Shown here: one piece after another, positions 1 to 6,333 of the stretch | Layout: the number at the start of each line of letters is the position of its first letter | How positions within the stretch are numbered: position 1 is the stretch's first letter | DNA from: Alphaproteobacteria bacterium | Lineage (GTDB): Bacteria; Pseudomonadota; Alphaproteobacteria; Rickettsiales; UBA8987 | DNA: 6,443 bases | Assembly (NCBI GenBank): GCA_003531345.1 | Contig: DQGZ01000125.1 | Location: 1-6,443, forward strand | Reading direction: 5' to 3' | Program-made: the position numbers and the translations under genes | The notes under the pieces: model-generated | Database searches by the model: none | Told to the model about the DNA's origin: nothing | The model's input: only the letters and a program-made list of their open reading frames with translations

Positions 1-399
1 CTTGACTTGGCTGGCAACAGCCATGGCACTACACCTGTTTCCTTACAGGATATTTCCGTGCGGCAGAATATATCATTACCTTACCTTGAGCAGATATTCT
101 CCAAGTTAAAGAGTTTTGGGCTGGTGCGGTCTGTTCGTGGCGCTGGCGGCGGCTATATACTTGCCAAAGAAATTGATATGATAAGCGTTGCGGACATTAT
201 TTTTGCCGTTGATGAGTCTATAAAAATGACTGGCTGCGGGCATGAAGTAAAAAAACTCTGCTCCAGCACTAATGCAAAATGCCTGACCCATGAATTATGG
301 GACGGTCTGGAACAACAGATAGAGAACTACCTTGCCTCTAAAAAAATTTCTGACATCTTGAAAAAAACCACCCCTGAAACGAAGCATATTAACATTTAA
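1..399 (+). CDS. iscR: IscR-like Rrf2-family iron-sulfur transcription regulator (5' end outside window)
   Basis: The reading frame is open from base 1 and starts LDLAGNSH, which aligns with about residue 15 of IscR (LDVALNSE), so roughly 14 residues lie upstream of the window; the TTG at 7 is not a real start. The winged-helix DNA-binding region follows: VSLQDISVRQNISLPYLEQI, then GLVRSVRGAGGGYILAK, the wing typical of Rrf2 proteins, then VADIIFAVDES. Three cysteines (codons at 235, 259 and 280) and the His of CLTHELW (codon 289) match the three-Cys plus His ligand set of the IscR [2Fe-2S] cluster, although the spacing CX7CX6C is wider than the CX5CX5C of E. coli. By family knowledge IscR is a cytoplasmic sensor of Fe-S status that controls isc/suf genes. 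No isc or suf gene follows here. The last codons (HINI, stop) lie in a repeat that recurs at 3058. RirA or another Rrf2 member is possible but fits CLTHELW less well. Confidence 0.88.
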   Translation, partial: LDLAGNSHGTTPVSLQDISVRQNISLPYLEQIFSKLKSFGLVRSVRGAGGGYILAKEIDMISVADIIFAVDESIKMTGCGHEVKKLCSSTNAKCLTHELWDGLEQQIENYLASKKISDILKKTTPETKHINI

Positions 400-437
400 C
401 CCCCTCAGAGCCTATGCCACGCCGACAATTAAATTCA
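383..437 (+). repeat. Left copy (R1) of the ~55-bp imperfect direct repeat bracketing the aldolase-like gene
   Basis: This 55-base segment matches 3058-3111 with five substitutions and one C insertion/deletion, about 89% identity by eye. It covers the end of the iscR-like gene (AAGCATATTAACATTTAA) and a degenerate start of the gene at 3088: ATG at 414 gives MPRRQLNSF and then a stop at 441-443, against MPRPQLNSAMTG in the intact gene. So R1 carries an orphan start of the downstream membrane-protein gene. Confidence 0.85.
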
Positions 438-466
438 TTTTAAAAGCATGTTTTTTATGTTATATT
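438..466 (+). promoter_or_regulatory. Candidate extended -10 promoter of the aldolase-like fusion gene
   Basis: TGTTATATT at 458-466 fits an extended -10 (TGn plus TATATT, one mismatch from TATAAT). The -35 position 17 bases upstream is TTTTAA (438-443), only a 3/6 match. Transcription would start near 473, leaving a short leader before the ATG at 491 without a clear Shine-Dalgarno sequence. The site lies just inside the left repeat, so the insert would bring its own promoter. Confidence 0.35.
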
Positions 467-490
467 GCCAAGACGCCAGTAAATTAAGCT

Positions 491-2989
491 ATGTCTAAAA
501 AACAGTTTTTACAAAACATATTAGAAGAAGGAAGGAAAAAAACTTACACGCCTTTTGCACACGAGTTTTTAGATGTTGAAAATAAAATTAGAGAAGAAAT
601 TAATTTTAAATTAAAAGATAATAACTTAGAAATTTTGCAAAGAGATGATAACGCAATTTTTCCATTTACAAGTGACACTGGGGCGTCAATATCACCAGAA
701 GTAATTACGCAAAGAGTAATCGCAACTGAATTGCTTAGATTAACAGGATTTAATGGATATATTGAAACGGAAAGAGAAGCTATATCTAGTTTATTTAAGA
801 GTGAAAATTCTGTAAGCCCTTTGGTCTTTTTTGCGGCATCAACTACGCAAGCCAACAAACTTAGCTTATCAGCAGTTGCAGATGTTCAGCCTATAAAAGG
901 GGATATTGCTTTAGCATCTACACATTCACATATATTTGCCTTTGAAGTTGGGCAACCAGCGGAATCTGTTATACCTAAAGATGAAATTACAGGAAAACTT
1001 ACTGTAGAAGATTTAGAGAGGGCAACTAATGAATATTCTAAAATAAAAAGAAGGGTTAAAACCATACATCTAGACCAGCCAACTAAAGGTGATTATTTTT
1101 ATTCACCTGAAGAAATAAAGCAGATTACTAAATGGGCGCATGAAAGAAAAATTTCTGTTAGTATGGATGCCGAGAGATTAGTGGGATATTTGGCTAATTC
1201 AGGGTTAACTTATAAAGATTTTACAAGCGATTGTGGAGTTGACATTGTAACAGTAGGTATGCAAAAAAATGGTGGAGCTAGGTCTTCAGCAACAATAGTA
1301 TTAAACACAGAATATTTGCCCAATAAAAAAGACTTAATTAGAAGGGTTGAATCTTTTCAGCACTTCATTGGAAATGTTACGGATAACCCACTTGCTATTG
1401 CTAGCGGTTGGAAAGAAATGGTAGATTCTGACTTGTATATTCAGAATGCCAATAGAGCTAACGCTCAAGCAACTAAAATTGCAGAAGTGATATCTAGCTT
1501 TGTTTTTGATGGTACAGCTGTTGAAATTCAGAATTTTCCTCTTACCACAAATATGATTTTTGCAAAGCTTCCAAGAGGTTTTGTAGATTCCTTTAATGAA
1601 ATAAAAGATGGTATTGCTTTGTCACCTGATAGGTTTGGAATAACAAGAATTGTAACTGCCCACGATACAAAAGATGCCGATGTAGAATATATGATAGCAA
1701 AATTAAATGCTGTATATAATCAACAACCTAATTTTAATAAACTAACACTTTCTGGGGGGGGCATAAGATATAGGGATGATAAAAATAATCCAGTTATAAA
1801 ATCTGCTATTGAAAAAATATCAACAGTAGTAAAAAGTGCATGTGATGATAATCTGGGTGAGATTAATCAGTCATCTCTTAAATTTAAATCTGAATCAGCC
1901 CAGCAACCAATTGTTTTAGAAGAAATTTTAGATGAGCACTCATTATACCATACGCCATATGGCTTAGATAAATCTTCAGATTTAGCCAAATCAAGTATTA
2001 AAAAACTTTTTGGAAGAGAATATGATAATAATGTAAAAATTGTTTTTGCCTCCTCTAGAAATCAAGCCGCAAATTCAGCAATAATGTTTACTGCAAATGT
2101 AAACACGCCATCTGTAACGATGGTATCTGAAGATAGTAAAATGCACCATCTATCACATAATCGTAGTATAAAAGCGATTAGTCTTGATGGGGAATACAAA
2201 AAAACAGGGAAGTTAAACCCAAAAATAATATCTGGCTTACTTAAATTTCATAACACCGAAAGAGGTATGCATGTACCGTTTATTACCTCTGTTTGCATAG
2301 AACAACCTACTAAAAGCGGCTATGTTTATTCAAAAGAGGAAATATCGGAAATATCAAGGGCAGCTCATGAAAATAATATTCCGTTAATTGTTAATATGCA
2401 CAGATTTTCTTACCATCTTGCTGATTCTGGTGAGTCATATAAAGATTATGCTAATTGCGGGGCAGATATAGTTACAATTGGATTTAGCACCTTAGGCGGT
2501 GCTAATAATTCTGCTATAGTTGTATTGGATTCAAAATATTTAAATACAGAGCTTAATGAAATAGAAATTAAATTAAATAGAACCGTTAAGGGTAACGGTG
2601 GCAAGCAATCTGGACAGGTGTATGGCAATATAGGTTGGCATGAAATGATTGAAAATGAATTATGGAGAGATGTAGCCAAGGGAGTTAATGTAGCAGTTGG
2701 TAAAGTAGAAGATGCACTTAAAGAGGTGGGAATAGAAGTTCAAGAAGGAAGAGATAAAAGTAATATAATATCTTTTAAACTTCCAAGCGAATTGGCAAAA
2801 TCTGAACACTTAAAAAAATATCAATTCAAAGAAAATGAAAAAGGCACACATTCACTTAGAATAACAAGTAGTATTACCGATAAAGATATTGAAAATCTAA
2901 AAAGTGATTTTTTAAGAGCGCAATCTGAGAAGAAGGCTGCCAACATAAGAAGTAATCGAAGGGATCATAGCGGCAACTTTAGAAACTAA
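491..2989 (+). CDS. Tandem fusion of two threonine-aldolase-like PLP domains, the second apparently inactive
   Basis: The 832-residue product is about twice the ~340 residues usual for low-specificity L-threonine aldolase (fold-type I PLP enzymes, beta-eliminating lyase family), which split L-threonine into glycine and acetaldehyde. Domain 1 (about 55-410) shows SDTGASISPE, STTQANKLSL, the ring-stacking His of THSHIF (H147), the PLP-nitrogen Asp and Arg of SMDAERL (D226, R229), the Schiff-base Lys of GMQKNGG (K259) and the C-terminal Arg of TRIVTAHDT (R386). Domain 2 (about 475-810) repeats the layout: EQPTKSGYVYSKEEI against DQPTKGDYFYSPEEI, LADSGESYKDY against LANSGLTYKDF. In domain 2, however, the Asp position falls in a two-residue gap (NMHRFSYH) and the Lys is Thr (GFSTLGG, T667). 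R638 and R790 remain. There is a ~55-residue N-terminal extension, a basic C-terminal tail, no signal peptide and no membrane segment. ATG 491 was chosen as the first ATG after the promoter; no Shine-Dalgarno sequence is seen. The substrate may differ from threonine. Confidence 0.82.
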   Translation: MSKKQFLQNILEEGRKKTYTPFAHEFLDVENKIREEINFKLKDNNLEILQRDDNAIFPFTSDTGASISPEVITQRVIATELLRLTGFNGYIETEREAISSLFKSENSVSPLVFFAASTTQANKLSLSAVADVQPIKGDIALASTHSHIFAFEVGQPAESVIPKDEITGKLTVEDLERATNEYSKIKRRVKTIHLDQPTKGDYFYSPEEIKQITKWAHERKISVSMDAERLVGYLANSGLTYKDFTSDCGVDIVTVGMQKNGGARSSATIVLNTEYLPNKKDLIRRVESFQHFIGNVTDNPLAIASGWKEMVDSDLYIQNANRANAQATKIAEVISSFVFDGTAVEIQNFPLTTNMIFAKLPRGFVDSFNEIKDGIALSPDRFGITRIVTAHDTKDADVEYMIAKLNAVYNQQPNFNKLTLSGGGIRYRDDKNNPVIKSAIEKISTVVKSACDDNLGEINQSSLKFKSESAQQPIVLEEILDEHSLYHTPYGLDKSSDLAKSSIKKLFGREYDNNVKIVFASSRNQAANSAIMFTANVNTPSVTMVSEDSKMHHLSHNRSIKAISLDGEYKKTGKLNPKIISGLLKFHNTERGMHVPFITSVCIEQPTKSGYVYSKEEISEISRAAHENNIPLIVNMHRFSYHLADSGESYKDYANCGADIVTIGFSTLGGANNSAIVVLDSKYLNTELNEIEIKLNRTVKGNGGKQSGQVYGNIGWHEMIENELWRDVAKGVNVAVGKVEDALKEVGIEVQEGRDKSNIISFKLPSELAKSEHLKKYQFKENEKGTHSLRITSSITDKDIENLKSDFLRAQSEKKAANIRSNRRDHSGNFRN
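1754..1761 (+). repeat. G8 homopolymer in the interdomain linker
   Basis: Eight consecutive G encode part of SGGGIRY (codons 421-425) in the linker between the two aldolase-like domains of an otherwise AT-rich gene. Gain of one G would give GGG GGG GGG CAT AAG ATA TAG, ending the protein at 427 residues. Loss of one would give GGG GGG GCA TAA, ending it at 424. Either change leaves only domain 1. Confidence 0.9.
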
Positions 2990-3057
2990 ATGTATTTAGA
3001 AGTCCAATAAAAAGCTATTCCTTCTTGCGCCATAAGAAAGAACGGCTAATGTTCTAG

Positions 3058-3111
3058 AGCATATCAACATTTAACCCCTCAGAACCTATGCCGCGCCCGC
3101 AATTAAATTCA
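3058..3111 (+). repeat. Right copy (R2) of the ~55-bp imperfect direct repeat
   Basis: This 54-base segment pairs with 383-437. It carries an orphan end of the iscR-like gene: GAG CAT ATC AAC ATT TAA, stop at 3072-3074, differing from R1 in HINI by a silent ATT to ATC change. It also carries the intact start of the gene at 3088. Homology stops just upstream of 3058, where no further iscR sequence is seen. Confidence 0.85.
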
Positions 3112-3582
3112 GCAATGACAGGAAAGATACTTATATACAGCTTTCTTGCGGTTATATTCTTCATGTTCATTAAGATACATTCAGGTGACCTGAAAACTCA
3201 GGAAAAGATAAGATATCTGGCATATTACATCCCTGCCCTGATCGCCACGGTGATGATGTTTACTGCGGGGGTGAATTTCAGCCTTGGGGTGATAATTCAG
3301 AAAAACTGGCTGATATTAGCTTCGGTAGCTCAATATTGCTGGCTTTTTTATTTTGAATTCATGATGAGGTCTGCTGGTGGTTTCACCCAGATAGAGCAAT
3401 ATAAACGTGCTGTATATTTCATACCTGTTATTTTTGCACAGCTTGTAATTGACAGGTTTCTAAGAAAAGGTGGCTCTATTGAAACCTGGTTTTATAAGGC
3501 GAAATTCATTGCTGGGATAGCGCTTATATGCGCCTGCACATGGAACTATATGGCGTTCGAGGTTTATTTTAAAATAAAATAG
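3088..3582 (+). CDS. Small multi-pass membrane protein of unknown function
   Basis: I do not recognise this 164-residue protein. It is rich in hydrophobic and aromatic residues, with likely membrane segments near residues 12-30, 43-68, 74-92, 107-122 and 138-158, so four or five in all. Short basic stretches (KIHSGDLKTQEKIR, DRFLRKGG) would be loops. ATG 3088 is used because it lies within the conserved repeat 13 bases after the relic iscR stop. ATG 3115 (MTGKILIY) is a reasonable alternative that starts right at the first membrane segment; neither has a good Shine-Dalgarno sequence. The repeat structure implies that it originally followed iscR in an operon and is now separated from it by the 2.6-kb insert. 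Codon use resembles nadK more than the inserted gene. It ends at the left edge of a palindromic element. Confidence 0.72.
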   Translation: MPRPQLNSAMTGKILIYSFLAVIFFMFIKIHSGDLKTQEKIRYLAYYIPALIATVMMFTAGVNFSLGVIIQKNWLILASVAQYCWLFYFEFMMRSAGGFTQIEQYKRAVYFIPVIFAQLVIDRFLRKGGSIETWFYKAKFIAGIALICACTWNYMAFEVYFKIK

Positions 3583-3817
3583 GCACGGTAATTTAGAAAA
3601 AATAACTAAATTAACCCATTGATTTAGGCTTTAGTTTCCCTCCTGCTTGCGGGATGGGCTGAACAATAAAATTGTTCAGGGGAGGGTGACGAGAGGTAAT
3701 GCTTAATTTTAGCCAATCTCACGTCACCCCCACCTAACCTCCCCCGCAAGCAGGGGAGGAATACAGCGTTTTATCTCTTATTAACCAATAAGTTAGTTGT
3801 TTCTTCTAAATTACCGT
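3582..3817. mobile_element. Nested palindromic MITE-like element, non-coding
   Basis: Outer 25-bp inverted repeats lie at 3585-3609 and 3793-3817 (23 of 25 match; outer end ACGGTAATTTAGAA). A perfect 12-bp inner pair, CCTGCTTGCGGG at 3642-3653, matches its complement at 3743-3754. A third pair, GGGTGACGAGAG at 3684-3695, matches 3718-3729 with 11 of 12. Two local hairpins are added: 3659-3679 (9-bp stem, AAA loop) and 3738-3759 (CCTCCCC/GGGGAGG). The octamer ATAAAATA occurs immediately before (3574-3581) and after (3818-3825), as a target-site duplication would. No open reading frame lies inside. It could be a MITE or a palindromic repeat family of the host genome. With the promoter region that follows, it accounts for the ~330-base gap without a gene. 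Confidence 0.7.
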
Positions 3818-3841
3818 ATAAAATAACGCTAAATTAACCTT

Positions 3842-3869
3842 TTGAAAAATCATAGAATTATTGTACAAT
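3842..3869 (+). promoter_or_regulatory. Sigma-70-type promoter upstream of nadK
   Basis: TTGAAA (3842-3847) and TACAAT (3864-3869) are separated by 16 bases, with 4/6 and 5/6 matches to TTGACA and TATAAT. Transcription would begin near 3876, about 40 bases before the nadK ATG. The promoter lies wholly in DNA to the right of the palindromic element. Confidence 0.5.
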
Positions 3870-3914
3870 GCCGCTAAAAGTACATAACGGCTAAATTTGA
3901 ATGAAAGCCTAAAT

Positions 3915-4709
3915 ATGAATAAGAAATACAAAAATATCGGGATAGTGTGTGACTCCACTGAGAAGGCGCAAAGCTCAAAGAACAGCCTGCTTGAAGCCTA
4001 TAACCTGATAAACATCATTGATGATGGCAATACCCCTGAAGGCATTGATGCTATAATTGCCCTCGGCGGGGATGGCTTCATGCTGCAAACCCTGCATAAC
4101 CATATTACTGATAATATTCCAATCTATGGTCTTAATAAAGGTTCTATAGGCTTTTTGCTTAATGAATATAGTGAGCATAAATTAATAGAGCGCCTTAACA
4201 ACGCCGTTGATAGCCATATCCACCCATTAAAGATGGAATGTAAATGTGCTGGCGGTGAATATACTGCCCTGGCGATAAATGAGGTGTCATTACTGAGAAC
4301 AACTGGTCAGGCAGCAAAAATAAAGATAAATGTTGATGGTACGACATATCTTGATGAACTTATATGTGATGGCGTGATGGTTGCAACCCCAGCAGGAAGC
4401 AGCGCCTATAACTATTCCAACGGGGGAATGATCTTACCTATTGGCTCAAATCTTCTGTCGCTGGTACCTATCAGCCCTTTCCGCCCAAGACGCTGGAGAG
4501 GCGCATTATTACAAAATAATGTAGTGGTAGAGTTTATTGTGCATAAACCATGGCGTAGGCCAGTAAAGGCAGTGGCAGATAATTACGAGGTTGAGAACGT
4601 AACTGAAGTTAAAATATCGCTGGATACCGCACGCACCATACATTTGTTATTTGACCCTGGTCACTCACTCGAAGAACGCATAATGCGTGAACAATTTGAG
4701 GTTTGCTAA
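3915..4709 (+). CDS. nadK: NAD kinase
   Basis: This cytoplasmic enzyme phosphorylates NAD to NADP using ATP (or polyphosphate in some members) and is the main source of NADP. Residue numbers are from ATG 3915. The signature GGDG is at 51-54 (IIALGGDGFMLQ), the NAD-binding NEV at 122-124, and the conserved block DGVMVATPAGSSAYNYSNGG at 152-171. PISPFRPRRWRG at 186-197 and the TPAGS variant of TPTGS are typical of alphaproteobacterial NadK. The length of 264 residues is normal. The frame also opens at TTG 3897, but ATG 3915 (MNKKYKNIGIV) puts the first beta strand where the family has it and follows a weak purine stretch (GAAAG). No key residue is missing. It has its own promoter and is followed 53 bases later by the proline dehydrogenase gene, possibly co-transcribed. 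Confidence 0.93.
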   Translation: MNKKYKNIGIVCDSTEKAQSSKNSLLEAYNLINIIDDGNTPEGIDAIIALGGDGFMLQTLHNHITDNIPIYGLNKGSIGFLLNEYSEHKLIERLNNAVDSHIHPLKMECKCAGGEYTALAINEVSLLRTTGQAAKIKINVDGTTYLDELICDGVMVATPAGSSAYNYSNGGMILPIGSNLLSLVPISPFRPRRWRGALLQNNVVVEFIVHKPWRRPVKAVADNYEVENVTEVKISLDTARTIHLLFDPGHSLEERIMREQFEVC

Positions 4710-4762
4710 CCTTTTGTTAACCAAATTGGCATATTATCCCTAAGAACTAATAGAAAAATTAT

Positions 4763-6205
4763 ATGGTAGTCAAAACTTTCGAAAATCCAAATAAAGAATT
4801 AAGTAATTTTGAACTAATATCAAAAGCGGCATTATTGCACTCTGTCAATCATGGGTTTTCTAATACATTTTTGAATTGGGCAGAAAAAATGCATAAAACT
4901 CCGGGTGACAATTTAACAAAGGATTTTTGCAGAATGGCCTTCCGAATGACAGCAATAAAACTTTATTTTGGGGGCGTGGGAGAAAAGGAAACATTTCAAA
5001 CCGGTGTAAAATTGTTAAAAAAACAGGATATTGGTGTAATAGTTGATTTCTGCGGAGCAGAAGGAGACAAAGAATTGAGCAAAGAATCATTAGCAGCGGT
5101 TAACAAAAATTATAACAGCTCTCTGCAAATATGCGAAAATCTTGCAGACGCAGTTAAGAATACCCTTAAAGCAAAAAATAGAATATCTGCTGCAATAAAA
5201 GTTTCCAATTTTGCTGAATATGAGCATCTGGAAAAAATATCACAAGAATTAGCAAAAATGCGCTCAGAACAGCCTGATATTTCAATACCTGATGCTATCA
5301 ATAATCTTTCAACAGAAAGTAGAGAGGTGTATGGCAGATATAGAAGTGATGTTTTTGATAAGTTAAATAAAGCTAAAAAAAAAGGTTTCACTGCTTTCAT
5401 TGATGCAGAGCAAGAGGCTATAAACCCGGCAATTGAATTAGTAGCAAAAGACGCATTACTAAATGGTCTGCCCTTGAATTATACTTTGCAAACCTATTTA
5501 ACTAACGCCCATGAAAAGCAGGAAGAATGGGCTAAATTTGCCGAACAGAGAGTTGAAGTTGATAGGGTGCAAACCCAAATCAAAGATATTTTAGGTTTCA
5601 AGATAGTACGCGGCGCTTATATGGACCCAGACCGAGACGAAAGACGAAAATATGCAAAAGAACATAGTGAAGCAGAGGCATTAATAAAGTTTCCTATAGA
5701 TAAAAAATTTGAGAAAGATGAAAATATATGGCCTGAAAAAGAATTAACGGATAAAGCTTATAATAAATCTTTTCAGGATATGTTCACGATAGGATATTGC
5801 CAGATAACTCTGGCTACTATGAACCAGAAAAGCCTTGACCTTGCAGAGGAGCATTTTACCAAAAATCGCTATAAAAATGAAAAAACTGAAGTTGATGCAG
5901 CATACTTAAGAGGAATGAGAGGAAATTTAAGAATACCAGAAAAATTCAGACGCTCGGAATATTTGCCTTGGGTAGCTAAAGGCGGTGAACTTGATGCAGC
6001 TGCCTATTCAGCTAGAAGGGGTACTGAACAACTTACGAGTATGGTTGAAATGTCAGACGGCAGAATTATAAAAAGAGGCGAAATGGAAATGGAACTTGTG
6101 ATGGATGAAATGAAAAGAAGAAAAATACCTGACCTTACAAGAGTTTTTGACCACTTAAATTCTTACGCAGCAAAAGCAATTGAAAAAAGTATGCAGCGGG
6201 CTTAG
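4763..6205 (+). CDS. Monofunctional proline dehydrogenase, mitochondrial-like type
   Basis: This flavoenzyme family oxidises L-proline to pyrroline-5-carboxylate with FAD, passing electrons to quinone. Conserved positions by comparison with PutA are K146 (AIKVSNF), D214 (FIDAEQEAINPAIEL), Y245 (LQTYLTN), R283 with GAY (KIVRGAYMDPDRDERR), Y400 (EYLPW), Y415 and R418-R419 (AAYSARRGTE). The active-site Tyr and double Arg are therefore all present. The usual ATHN reads ATMN (351-354). At 480 residues it is much longer than the ~300-residue monofunctional enzymes of Gram-positive bacteria and lacks the aldehyde dehydrogenase half of bifunctional PutA. Its N-terminal IGVIVDFCGAEGDKELSKE, the insert between the RGAY and ATMN motifs, and the tail ELVMDEMKRRKIP follow human PRODH in order. 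No pyrroline-5-carboxylate dehydrogenase gene is seen in the window. ATG 4763 is the first in frame and has only a weak AGAAAAA upstream. An A9 run encodes K205-K207. Confidence 0.83.
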   Translation: MVVKTFENPNKELSNFELISKAALLHSVNHGFSNTFLNWAEKMHKTPGDNLTKDFCRMAFRMTAIKLYFGGVGEKETFQTGVKLLKKQDIGVIVDFCGAEGDKELSKESLAAVNKNYNSSLQICENLADAVKNTLKAKNRISAAIKVSNFAEYEHLEKISQELAKMRSEQPDISIPDAINNLSTESREVYGRYRSDVFDKLNKAKKKGFTAFIDAEQEAINPAIELVAKDALLNGLPLNYTLQTYLTNAHEKQEEWAKFAEQRVEVDRVQTQIKDILGFKIVRGAYMDPDRDERRKYAKEHSEAEALIKFPIDKKFEKDENIWPEKELTDKAYNKSFQDMFTIGYCQITLATMNQKSLDLAEEHFTKNRYKNEKTEVDAAYLRGMRGNLRIPEKFRRSEYLPWVAKGGELDAAAYSARRGTEQLTSMVEMSDGRIIKRGEMEMELVMDEMKRRKIPDLTRVFDHLNSYAAKAIEKSMQRA

Positions 6206-6237
6206 GGCATGGTTGATATTTACAACTGATTAAGACA

Positions 6238-6303
6238 AGTATTGTACAGTTTGCTATAAAGTAAAAAATAAAAAAAATTTGTAGCTGCAAATTGCACAAT
6301 ACT
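6238..6303. terminator. 17-bp inverted repeat between convergent genes; possible minus-strand terminator
   Basis: AGTATTGTACAGTTTGC (6238-6254) is complementary to 6287-6303 at 15 of 17 positions, around a 32-base A-rich loop. Nested on the right side, read on the minus strand, AATTTG-CAGCTA-CAAATT is followed by a run of T, the form of a weak rho-independent terminator for the minus-strand gene that ends at 6334. In plus-strand RNA the long stem could end or protect the proline dehydrogenase transcript. Confidence 0.45.
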
Positions 6304-6333
6304 CCAACGATAGATTTTTTCAGTGGGTAGAGA

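Larger units (their letters stand above)
438..3057. other. Repeat-bracketed ~2.6-kb insert between iscR and the membrane-protein gene
   Basis: Both flanking repeats contain the same junction, the end of iscR joined to the start of the gene at 3088. If one repeat plus the DNA between them is removed, iscR and that gene become directly adjacent with a 13-14 base gap, a normal operon spacing. The insert holds one promoter-like site and one gene whose base and codon use differ from its neighbours: Arg is mostly AGA and Leu mostly TTA/CTT, whereas nadK often uses CTG and CGC. There is no integrase, transposase or terminal inverted repeat. Insertion is inferred from sequence alone. Origin by single-crossover integration of a related DNA molecule or by a duplication event cannot be separated here. 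Confidence 0.6.

Noticed and set aside
7..9. TTG at 7 as the start of the Rrf2 regulator
   Set aside because: The frame is open to base 1, and LDLAG aligns inside the first helix of IscR, so the gene simply begins before the window.
544..858. Minus-strand open frame opposite the aldolase-like gene, and similar ones at 106-291, 2446-2679, 3975-4178, 4860-5090 and 5110-5400
   Set aside because: They lie wholly within genes that have clear homology on the plus strand and show no recognisable domain.
3039..3055. AGAAC/GTTCT hairpin after the aldolase-like gene as its terminator
   Set aside because: A 5-bp stem without a T-run is expected by chance in this composition.
3582..3817. CRISPR array
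   Set aside because: The repeats are inverted and nested, not regularly spaced direct repeats.
3606..3839. 11-base direct repeat CTAAATTAACC at 3606-3616 and 3829-3839 as alternative element borders
   Set aside because: One copy lies inside the left terminal repeat region and the sequence is AT-rich; ATAAAATA at the true edges fits better.
3897..3914. TTG start at 3897 adding six residues to NAD kinase
   Set aside because: ATG 3915 fits the family N-terminus better, and the extra residues NESLN have no counterpart in NadK.
4692..4728. Hairpin CAATTTGAGGTT / AACCAAATTG at the end of nadK as a terminator
   Set aside because: The stem has a bulge, overlaps the last codons and is not followed by a T-run, so termination is not supported.
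4714..4737. Promoter TTGTTA / TATTAT before the proline dehydrogenase gene
   Set aside because: The spacer is only 12 bases, and no better -35 is present at a normal distance.
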